A stretch of DNA of 6,539 bases, taken from assembly GCA_964545735.1 (NCBI GenBank), contig CAZJGS010000135.1, positions 1 through 6,539 on the forward strand, read 5' to 3'. The translations under genes and the position numbers were made by a program. Below are positions 1-5,197 of the stretch, piece after piece. The stretch's first letter is position 1, and each line of letters opens with the position of its first letter. The notes under the pieces are model-generated. The model had not been told where the DNA came from, ran no database searches, and saw nothing but the letters and a program-made list of their open reading frames with translations. This DNA comes from Pleomorphochaeta sp964545735 (GTDB lineage: Bacteria; Spirochaetota; Spirochaetia; Sphaerochaetales; Sphaerochaetaceae).

Positions 1-466
1 TTACATCCGGGCGTTTGTTGACATTGTTTTCGATGACGGTAAATTGGTTTGCAACGAGGAAATCGTTATTTTCCGGATTCTTAAAATCAATGAGCCAGGC
101 CAGGTCGCCCCGGCTTTCTGTGCCGCCTGCCTGTCCTGCGGACGCAGGCAGGTCCTTTTGGTAACTGACCTTTATGCCTTCGGTCAGCATCCGGTGGAAG
201 GCTTCATTGTTTGCAATCAACTCGGGTGAATTGAGTCGCTGGATCTGTTTGATGGCATCTTCCTGGATATCCTCTGGAAGGGTGGGGTTAATCCTGCTGA
301 CGGCACTCCGCAGCCGCTCCAAGAGTAGTACGTCCTCAAACAATTCCCGTTCAGGTGTGTCGCTGTCGGGAGCAATGGAAGGGGCGTAGATGTATTGATA
401 TCCCTGCTTTTCAAGCAATTCGATGGTGAACTTTTCGATTGCGCTTTCGGTTATTTTATTTCTCAT
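1..466 (-). CDS. hsdR: Type I restriction endonuclease subunit R, N-terminal part (cut by the window edge)
   Basis: Motor and nuclease subunit of the type I R-M complex. HsdR cleaves DNA after ATP-driven translocation when HsdM/HsdS meets an unmethylated site. I translated 155 codons, open to the left edge. The start (MRNKITESAIEKF, then IELLEKQGYQYIYAPSIAPDS) is typical of HsdR, as are AWLIDFKNPENNDFLVANQF (about 123-142) and VIENNVNKRPDV (144-155). The last matches the segment before the first catalytic Asp of the N-terminal PD-(D/E)XK domain; D154 is the candidate. The E-x-K part, helicase motifs and C-terminus lie outside. ATG 466 lies 11 nt inside the end of rhuM-2 (GATGAG, then AAATAA), so translation is probably coupled; the SD is weak (GGGAAA). 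Odd: residues 106-115 (LPASAGQAGG) are encoded by a palindromic repeat in a loop where homologues are normally shorter. G+C is 30/60 in 241-300. Very sure of the family; function of the whole gene cannot be judged. Confidence 0.93.
   Translation of the reverse strand, partial: MRNKITESAIEKFTIELLEKQGYQYIYAPSIAPDSDTPERELFEDVLLLERLRSAVSRINPTLPEDIQEDAIKQIQRLNSPELIANNEAFHRMLTEGIKVSYQKDLPASAGQAGGTESRGDLAWLIDFKNPENNDFLVANQFTVIENNVNKRPDV
126..152. repeat. 27-bp imperfect palindrome (REP-like) inside hsdR
   Basis: The outer arms cctgcctg (126-133) and caggcagg (145-152) are perfect inverted repeats. A second symmetry, gtcc-tgc-ggac (133-143), sits in the centre, so a strong hairpin can form on either strand. 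The length is exactly 9 codons; on the hsdR strand it encodes the small residues PASAGQAGG region without a stop. The Pro/Ala/Gly-rich low-complexity peptide between two conserved HsdR segments, and the GC-rich composition, suggest a mobile palindromic repeat that inserted into the gene without breaking the frame. Only one copy is in this window, so repetition across the genome is inference. Confidence 0.6.
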
Positions 467-1469
467 CTTTTTTCCCGGTAATCCGTTTTATTTCTTTGTC
501 AAAATCAGAGAGGTAGTCTTTATCCTGCCCGATACGGTATCCCTCATATTCCTGTACAGCTTTGAGCTTGGCCTCCAATGCGGTAACTTTGCCCTTATCC
601 TGAAGAATGGGATAGTTAGACAATTCCAAAAAGTTGTTCAGAAATTCAATCCAGTCCGCCATTTTCATCAGAATCTGCCGCTGTGCCCTGTTTTCCGCCA
701 AATCAAGATAGGCTGAAACGATCTGATTAAGTTCTTTTATGTGTTCTTCACTCAGGTAATTTTTTGCAACAGCAACATCTGATTTTAAGATTTTGTCGTC
801 CGGCGCATATTTCCAACTGGTCAGACCCATGTGGATTTTAGTCGCATCGGCTGAATCATAAATGATTTCAGCCGCCGTTTTTCCTGTGATGGCCCAATGC
901 ATCTTGTTTTGGACTGTGGCGAAAAAATCTTTGGTAATAGGCGCATGGTTATCATAATCAGCCGAGAGCGCATATATATCGGTAATCTTTTGATAAAAGC
1001 GCCGCTCACTGGCCCTGATTTCCCGGATACGTTCAAGGAGTTCGTCAAAATAATCTTTACCAAAAGCCCGTTTGCCCTGTTTGAGCCGTTCATCATCCAG
1101 CACAAATCCTTTGATGATGAATTCCTTCAGAGTTCTGGTGGCCCAGATGCGGAACTGCGTGGCCTGGTAAGAGTTGACGCGGTAGCCGACAGAAATGATA
1201 ACATTGAGGCTGTAAAATTGTATGGGTTTATCCGAATGACCAAAGTGCATTTTTTGCACATTGCTTTGTTCTTCTAATTCACCGCTGGCAAAAATATTTT
1301 TAAGATGCTTGGTGATGACACTCCTTTCTTTACCAAAAAGCTCGCCGATTGCCTTTTGCGTCAGCCAAACAGTTTCGTCTTTAAAAAAGACCTCAATATT
1401 CACTTTCCCATCGCTTCCGGTGTAGAGGAGGAAATTTGACTGTTTGTCGGGGAGGTTATTTTTATTCAT
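456..1469 (-). CDS. RhuM-family protein, full length (rhuM-2)
   Basis: The 337-residue product has the length and sequence of the RhuM family (named after a Salmonella SPI-3 gene), a family common beside type I R-M genes whose biochemical role is unsettled. An N-terminal helix-turn-helix-like block (VWLTQKAIGELFGKERSVIT, 34-53) is followed by the hallmark IISVGYRVNSYQATQFRIWA (91-110), then a long charged helical C-terminal part containing DYFDELLERIREIRASERRFYQKITDIYA (139-167). No signal peptide or membrane segment, so cytosolic. The reading frame is open further up to TTG 1568, but ATG 1469 is preferred: GGAGG at 1479-1483 is 9 nt upstream, family similarity begins shortly after, and the extra residues lie over other remnants. 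ATG 1475 is only 3 nt from that SD. The start overlaps the stop of rhuM-1 (ATGAATAA) and the end overlaps the hsdR start by 11 nt. It could regulate the system, act as a toxin-like effector, or be a passenger; the sequence does not decide. Confidence 0.88.
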   Translation of the reverse strand: MNKNNLPDKQSNFLLYTGSDGKVNIEVFFKDETVWLTQKAIGELFGKERSVITKHLKNIFASGELEEQSNVQKMHFGHSDKPIQFYSLNVIISVGYRVNSYQATQFRIWATRTLKEFIIKGFVLDDERLKQGKRAFGKDYFDELLERIREIRASERRFYQKITDIYALSADYDNHAPITKDFFATVQNKMHWAITGKTAAEIIYDSADATKIHMGLTSWKYAPDDKILKSDVAVAKNYLSEEHIKELNQIVSAYLDLAENRAQRQILMKMADWIEFLNNFLELSNYPILQDKGKVTALEAKLKAVQEYEGYRIGQDKDYLSDFDKEIKRITGKKDEK

Positions 1470-1478
1470 GACCATTTG

Positions 1479-1483
1479 CCTCC
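1479..1483 (-). promoter_or_regulatory. Shine-Dalgarno site that decides the rhuM-2 start
   Basis: GGAGG on the minus strand, 9 nt before ATG 1469 and only 3 nt before ATG 1475. It supports a start at 1469 and argues against the upstream TTG at 1568. It lies inside the final codons of the truncated rhuM-1 frame, so ribosomes finishing that frame stop at the start of rhuM-2. Confidence 0.7.
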
Positions 1484-1504
1484 ATATAGTTTGCTGGTGA
1501 AGAC

Positions 1505-1546
1505 GTGAATGTATATGCAGCTCCGCTTTTCGAGAAGTTCGATGAC
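1505..1546 (-). pseudogene. Trace of an hsdR start (relic 2)
   Basis: In a frame different from both RhuM frames, the minus strand reads VIELLEKRSCIYIH. The intact HsdR residues 14-27 read TIELLEKQGYQYIY: 8 of 14 are identical, including IELLEK and a YI at the same distance. The DNA agrees at 18 of 23 positions over the IELLEK stretch (catcgaacttctcgaaaagc against catcgaattgcttgaaaagc). There is no start codon in this frame and a stop lies about 20 codons upstream, so it cannot be expressed alone. The segment begins within one codon of where RhuM similarity ends in rhuM-1, which supports a junction. Short match, so chance is not excluded. Confidence 0.45.
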
Positions 1547-1795
1547 AGGACCGTCCCTTCTCCTTCAATTTGAACTATCGAGGAATCCTCGGCAGTATGT
1601 GCAAATTTTGCACATACTGTATCTTCCTGTAATTCATTCTCTAAAAAAATGTTTCCCAAATGCTTGGTAACAACCGTTCTATCTACATCAAACAGTTCCG
1701 CCATTCGTTTTTGAGGCAGCCAGATGTTTTCATTGGCGTACAGCACTTCTATATTAATTCCTCCCTCAGGTGTCTGATATCCAGCAATCTGATTG

Positions 1796-1906
1796 TCAGG
1801 GATCTTTTTTGTTTTTTTCATTGTCTGATCCTCTCTTCCGTCTCTCCCCCTTTTCAAGGAGTCCGATGGAGAATTCTTCTATTTGTGATTCTTCGATTCT
1901 ATTCAT
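1796..1906 (-). pseudogene. Relic of an hsdR start (relic 1)
   Basis: ATG 1906 lies 3 nt after the RT stop and opens a 36-codon frame. Its first 19 residues, MNRIEESQIEEFSIGLLEK, align with HsdR residues 1-20 with one gap; 12 are identical, including the ESxIExFxIxLLEK core. After LLEK the similarity ends abruptly and the frame runs on as basic residues through the rhuM-1 start region to TGA 1798-1796. The rhuM-1 SD and start lie within it. The simplest reading is that an hsdR gene once began here, directly behind the RT, and was interrupted after codon 19 when a rhuM gene arrived, with the intact hsdR now about 1.4 kb further on. It could still be translated as a short leader coupling the RT to rhuM-1. 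Confidence 0.7.
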
Positions 1907-1909
1907 TTT

Positions 1910-3490
1910 TTATAGATACCCCTTAAAGAGCTCGACCTCGCCAATTTCAATGACCGGAATGATTCTATCTAGCGTATCTTTGCTAATTATTTTTTGGGGG
2001 TTGATTAATATTTTGAAATTAGATTCCAACCAATCAGAATTCCAGATATCAGCATCCTTCCCACTGATTATTTTACATAAATTCTCATTATAATCGAATT
2101 GGTTATCGAGTTTATATGTTATTCTTTGGAGCCAGAGTTCTAAATAGCCAGTATTGGGTATTTTTCCAAAACGTTCCTTTATTTTGTTAATAATAGTGAA
2201 TATTTTAGTATCTTCATCAAAAAGGCTTATAAGTTTGCTAAGTATTGCAGATGAAATAGGATATGTTCTAGGGTTTTTAAATGCAATATCTGTAAGAATA
2301 CTAACTAAGATAATTAAGTTCTCATGAGTTGATTTAGATTTATATATCCGGTTTAGAAAATCATTGAGGGCAATAGCCAGACTGCCAGAGTTTGGATATT
2401 TATCAGAAAGCGAGTGGATTATAAGCAATTGTTTCTGCAAACTTTTCCCTTCTCTTTTATGATCTATCCAATAACGCTTATCCTCCTTCAAAGAATCTTT
2501 CACAACCTCATTCGAAGAAGTTGTTTTTTGTGGACTCAGCTTCATACCCAAATCAATCAGCACTTCTGAGATTGCTTTTACAATTAGCTCTCCATCCTGA
2601 GGGTTATTCACAAACACCCTATAATCATCCCTATATCGAATTATTTTGTAGTCTTTTATTAAATTTTCGATCTTGTTTGAAAGTAGCAAATCAGCATAGC
2701 CTAAGACAATTTCTGCGACAAAATCCATCAAGAAACTTCCTTGAGGAATACCATTTGTCTGCCCAAACGACATATTTTGTAAATGTAAATCGATTGCATT
2801 TCCAATCAGACTATTGTCCCTGCGGTTTTCTTTACTCATTTTTTTTCCATGTAATGCCCAAGCGATGGAGTGTGTATAGATTGACCCATAACAGTCAGTT
2901 ATATCTGTTTGAAATAAATATTGGTAATCTAGAGCCAGTTCTATAGATTTCTGTTCTACTTCATGCCACCAATGACTTACCATTGCAGCCTTATCAGATT
3001 CTTCGGTGTAAGATTGAACAGGGATGCTCATACACTGAATTTTCGGATTACTGGAGAATTCAGAAAAACGGTTAACGATAGTATGCCAGTTGTCTTCTTC
3101 TGTAATTATGTGTACCAATGATACATACAGGGCTGGATGAATAAGCTGGAAAGGTCTCCAAGCATATTTTCCGTCCTTATTATTGAGCAATTTATAGTTT
3201 ACTTTATCATAGCTTCTTGGTGAGTCAGAACATTGCTTTTCGTTACCTTGTTTGTCAATTTGTACTTCACCGTTTGAGTCTAAACGTGGGATTTGAGAGC
3301 AAAAATCGCTTAATTTTTTATCTTCAAGTTTTTTTGATATGTCTGCAATAAGTTGATCAAATGTAAAATATTTGGGCAAATCAAAGCTGCAATAGCTCTT
3401 GCCTTTTAGCAGAAAACGTCTTGCCTCGGAACATGACAGTTCCAGAATGTTTTTATTGGTCTGTTCTTTCACTTTAAAGCACTCCTTCAT
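1910..3490 (-). CDS. Reverse transcriptase of the UG/Abi (defence-associated) type
   Basis: RNA-directed DNA polymerase with intact RT motifs; numbering is from the earliest in-frame codon, TTG 3496. Motifs 1/2 correspond to WRPFQLIHPALYVSLV (113-128), motif A is QTDITDCYGSIYTHS with D198, motif B is NGIPQGS (248-254), motif C is RYRDD with D290 and D291, and motif D is LGMKLSPQKT (316-325). The three catalytic Asp are present. IYTHSIAWALHGK resembles the unknown-group/Abi RTs known from phage defence. No maturase or endonuclease domain is present; residues 350-528 are helical, with NPRTYPISSAILSKLISL (408-425) and GYLELWLQRIT, as in the helical-repeat C-termini of that group. The subgroup cannot be assigned by eye. 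Starts at ATG 3490 (AGGA 6 nt upstream) or GTG 3472 (AAGGAG at 3482-3487, 9 nt) are both plausible. The first overlaps the hsdS end; the second begins just after its stop. Very AT-rich (15/60 G+C in 2281-2340), so probably acquired cargo. No room exists for a flanking ncRNA gene outside coding sequence. Confidence 0.9.
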   Translation of the reverse strand: MKECFKVKEQTNKNILELSCSEARRFLLKGKSYCSFDLPKYFTFDQLIADISKKLEDKKLSDFCSQIPRLDSNGEVQIDKQGNEKQCSDSPRSYDKVNYKLLNNKDGKYAWRPFQLIHPALYVSLVHIITEEDNWHTIVNRFSEFSSNPKIQCMSIPVQSYTEESDKAAMVSHWWHEVEQKSIELALDYQYLFQTDITDCYGSIYTHSIAWALHGKKMSKENRRDNSLIGNAIDLHLQNMSFGQTNGIPQGSFLMDFVAEIVLGYADLLLSNKIENLIKDYKIIRYRDDYRVFVNNPQDGELIVKAISEVLIDLGMKLSPQKTTSSNEVVKDSLKEDKRYWIDHKREGKSLQKQLLIIHSLSDKYPNSGSLAIALNDFLNRIYKSKSTHENLIILVSILTDIAFKNPRTYPISSAILSKLISLFDEDTKIFTIINKIKERFGKIPNTGYLELWLQRITYKLDNQFDYNENLCKIISGKDADIWNSDWLESNFKILINPQKIISKDTLDRIIPVIEIGEVELFKGYL

Positions 3491-4592
3491 ATTCAATCCT
3501 AACTTCCCAGCTCATCAGTTTTGGTAATAGCGTATCCCGCAGTTTTTCGAGGGTATGGATTTGCTTTGTATTGTTTCTCAATTTATCGATAAATGTTGAG
3601 GTAAACTGATTGAACTTGTGCATTTTTTCTAAAGGTGCAATCTTAATTTCTGTAGATAAAGCAATATCTCGATTTAGGCCGGGAACTGCCGAGTCCGAAT
3701 TCATTTCCTCAAAATTAAGTGTCTTTAGTAAGAAGTATTCATACAATAATCCTGCGGATTCAACTTTTGATTTGATATAATATGTCGTGTCAATTGGGGA
3801 AAAATTATCCCATAAGTAAATAACTTTCCCAAGCGTACCTTTTCTGCCAATAACAATCCCAGGGCCTTCGACCAAAAACTCAGAGTGGTAACCGACAACT
3901 CCACTTGAGCCAATTACCGGATAACCTGTGCCTGTTCTTATTTCTTTTTTTAATCCTTTTCCATAAACAAGCTCAACGATATCACCTAAACAACCGTCTT
4001 TCCAATTCTCCTGCGCTTCCTCAATAAACCACTGTCTGAAAAGTGCTTCCGCCATGGCTTCGAGGGTTTTGTTCTGGCGGTGGAGCAGGTCTATTTTGTC
4101 GTCGAGACTGGAAAGAATTAAGGCGATGGCTTTTTGTTCGGGGAGAGGGGGTAAAACTACATCTATTTCCTTAAATGTATCTCTTGTAATAGTGTCAAAC
4201 ACTCCGCCATGTGCAATTAGTAAAAAGTTTGGAATAGTGTCTTTTAGCAAATAATAGATGTAATCGTTTATGGATAAACCTTCTATGGCCCTAACTCCAT
4301 AGCAAGATTGGTTAAAAGCCATCTGCTTACCTAATACGGCTATCACCCCTACAGTTCCTCTCGCAGAAATAATAATATCGCCTTTATTTAAAATCTTTGT
4401 GCTACTATTCCTTAGACCTTGGGTGGTAATCTTTTTCTCTGTATCAAAAACATACTTTTTGCCATTATTAAAATCTATGACAGATAACCATGGAATGTCA
4501 CCACCCCAATATTCTGGCATTGAAGTCTTTGGAGTTCCACCTCCGATTAACTCAATAATGTCTGTAAGTGTCATCTCGTTTGTATCATCCAT
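3474..4592 (-). CDS. hsdS: Type I R-M specificity subunit
   Basis: DNA-recognition subunit that directs HsdM and HsdR to a bipartite target. The 372 residues show the two-repeat layout. Target-recognition domain 1 (about 8-147) has LIGGGTPKTSMPEYWGGDIPWLSV and GDIIISARGTVG. A conserved helical spacer (148-190) begins LPPLPEQKAIALILSSLDDKI and ends AMAEALFRQWF. Domain 2 (about 199-318) has VIGRKGTLGKV and DTTYYI. The second spacer (319-361) contains LEKLRDTLLPKLMS. Two complete domains imply an asymmetric bipartite site whose sequence cannot be read off. ATG 4592 has AAAGG (4601-4605) 8 nt upstream and overlaps the stop of a 29-codon frame (ATGGATGA) that looks like a discarded hsdS start, so re-initiation is likely. 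The first spacer (30/60 G+C in 4021-4080) is richer than the domains (20/60 in 4201-4260; 22/60 in 3781-3840), consistent with domain shuffling. The end overlaps the possible RT start. Slightly shorter than the usual 400 or so. Confidence 0.93.
   Translation of the reverse strand: MDDTNEMTLTDIIELIGGGTPKTSMPEYWGGDIPWLSVIDFNNGKKYVFDTEKKITTQGLRNSSTKILNKGDIIISARGTVGVIAVLGKQMAFNQSCYGVRAIEGLSINDYIYYLLKDTIPNFLLIAHGGVFDTITRDTFKEIDVVLPPLPEQKAIALILSSLDDKIDLLHRQNKTLEAMAEALFRQWFIEEAQENWKDGCLGDIVELVYGKGLKKEIRTGTGYPVIGSSGVVGYHSEFLVEGPGIVIGRKGTLGKVIYLWDNFSPIDTTYYIKSKVESAGLLYEYFLLKTLNFEEMNSDSAVPGLNRDIALSTEIKIAPLEKMHKFNQFTSTFIDKLRNNTKQIHTLEKLRDTLLPKLMSWEVRIEYEGVL
3482..3487 (-). promoter_or_regulatory. Shine-Dalgarno site within the end of hsdS, for the RT
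   Basis: AAGGAG on the minus strand, 9 nt before GTG 3472, which begins one base after the hsdS stop (TAA 3476-3474). It competes with ATG 3490, which has AGGA 6 nt upstream. If GTG is used the RT loses six residues relative to the ATG start and does not overlap hsdS. The site lies in the last hsdS codons, so RT translation is probably coupled to hsdS. Confidence 0.5.
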
Positions 4593-4674
4593 TAACCTTG
4601 CCTTTACTCAACGACTCTTTTTGGTTAATTATGGCAGCCTTGTCAAAAACCATTTCCTTCCACTCACTTTGCAT
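4585..4674 (-). pseudogene. Relic of an earlier hsdS start (target-recognition domain 1 fragment)
   Basis: ATG 4674 opens a 29-codon frame beginning MQSEWKEMVFDKAAIINQKE and ending SLSKGKVNG. The opening SEWKE, the helix that follows, and INQKESLSKG resemble the N-terminal part of HsdS domains that continue INPKxSLKKG, a class different from the GGGTPKT domain now in hsdS. Translation signals are excellent: GGGAG (4682-4686) stands 7 nt upstream, better than the site before hsdS itself, and the stop TGA overlaps the hsdS ATG. The relic is therefore probably translated and hsdS re-initiated from it. Not a simple frameshift: hsdS has its own complete domain start, so this is a left-over beginning. 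Too short for the ordinary ORF filter; it could instead be read as a short leader peptide. Confidence 0.62.
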
Positions 4675-4678
4675 GGAT

Positions 4679-5197
4679 TTACTCCCAAGTTAGATGTAGC
4701 GGATGATTAGATCCATTTTGTCCAAACACTTCGATAGTTGTTTTGTTTTTGCTCTTTCCCAGAACAATATGAAACCCGTATTTATAGCCATATTGGGTAG
4801 TTAATACCCGAAGATTATTCTTGTCCTTTTCTATCCCTTTAATTCTTTTGTTATTCCATTTTTTAATTTCAAAACAAACAAAGTTATTTATATAACCACT
4901 ACCACTACCACAATCCCTTTTATGAATAATAATATCAACAAACCGCTTTGTTATTGTCCCATCTTGGTTTGGAATCGGTTTCCCTGATGGCTGTACTTTT
5001 TCAAAAAATGAACTGTTGAAATCACAATCAACATAATAGTCTGCGAATTCGTGTTGGAGATAATGCGCAAATCTGAATACAATGCACCGTTCAGATAATC
5101 CTCGGGGAGGATTTCTTTCAAAAAGACACTGATCTTTGTCGTATAGCCTTTTTAAGGCCTTGTCTACTTTTCTTCTGATTTCCTTCAACTCACCCAT
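4679..5197 (-). CDS. Small PD-(D/E)XK-type nuclease-like protein between hsdM and hsdS
   Basis: A 172-residue protein I can place only at superfamily level. Pattern expected for the PD-(D/E)XK fold: a helix with an acidic residue (SERCIVFRFAHYLQHEF, E37), a strand with Asp (KRFVDIIIHKR, D88), a strand with E-x-K (NNFVCFEIKKW, E110 and K112), and a last strand YGFHIVLGKSK (140-150). VDCDFNSSF (56-64) precedes the first Asp, as in uncharacterised defence-associated proteins of this kind. All candidate catalytic residues are present, so an active DNA or RNA nuclease is plausible but not shown. No signal peptide or membrane segment. ATG 5197 has AAGGTG (5205-5210) 7 nt upstream and overlaps the hsdM stop by 8 nt (ATGGGTGA). 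Its position splits hsdM from hsdS, normally adjacent. Very AT-rich (16/60 G+C in 4861-4920) compared with hsdM (33/60 in 5641-5700), so probably inserted. Alternatives: an extra restriction effector, or a partner of the R-M complex. Confidence 0.72.
   Translation of the reverse strand: MGELKEIRRKVDKALKRLYDKDQCLFERNPPRGLSERCIVFRFAHYLQHEFADYYVDCDFNSSFFEKVQPSGKPIPNQDGTITKRFVDIIIHKRDCGSGSGYINNFVCFEIKKWNNKRIKGIEKDKNNLRVLTTQYGYKYGFHIVLGKSKNKTTIEVFGQNGSNHPLHLTWE
4682..4686 (-). promoter_or_regulatory. Strong Shine-Dalgarno site before the hsdS start relic
   Basis: GGGAG on the minus strand, 7 nt before ATG 4674, overlapping the last codons of the nuclease gene (TAA 4681-4679). The ideal spacing in front of an otherwise meaningless 29-codon frame supports the view that hsdS once began here. 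Confidence 0.55.

Larger units (their letters stand above)
1462..1821 (-). pseudogene. RhuM-family gene truncated after about 91 codons (rhuM-1)
   Basis: This 119-residue frame starts at ATG 1821, with GAGAGG at 1830-1835 8 nt upstream; a TTG at 1857 is in frame but less likely. Residues 21-91 match the RhuM N-terminal domain: GINIEVLYANENIWLPQKRM, the helix-turn-helix-like AELFDVDRTVVTKHLGNIFL, then AKFAHTAEDSSIVQIEGEGT. The next RhuM segment (YNLDxIISVGYRVNS) should follow, but the remaining 28 residues are unrelated and the C-terminal two thirds of the family are missing. The foreign tail overlaps a trace of an hsdR start in another frame, so a deletion or replacement joined the pieces near 1547. 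It is related to rhuM-2 only at roughly half the aligned residues, so it is a diverged paralogue, not a recent duplicate. Its stop overlaps the rhuM-2 start. Either a decayed gene or a short HTH-only protein that keeps rhuM-2 translated. Confidence 0.75.

Noticed and set aside
217..414. Minus-strand 65-codon frame near the left edge
   Set aside because: It is in a different frame from the HsdR translation, which runs unbroken from 466 to the edge.
897..1277. Plus-strand 126-codon frame, and other plus-strand frames opposite rhuM, RT and hsdS
   Set aside because: All lie antisense to genes with clear family motifs and show no recognisable domains, so they are shadows.
1470..1568. 33-residue N-terminal extension of rhuM-2 from TTG 1568
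   Set aside because: It starts at a rare codon, lies over the tail of rhuM-1 and the hsdR trace, and a strong SD points to ATG 1469.
1800..1820. A-runs just after the rhuM-1 start (seven and six A) as a slippage switch
   Set aside because: Runs this short are common in AT-rich starts, and the gene is truncated anyway for another reason.
4889..4911. Short tandem repeat (about two and a half copies of a 6-mer) encoding GSGSG in the nuclease, considered as a phase-variation tract
   Set aside because: Very few copies and a 6-base unit that would not change frame; more likely a flexible loop.
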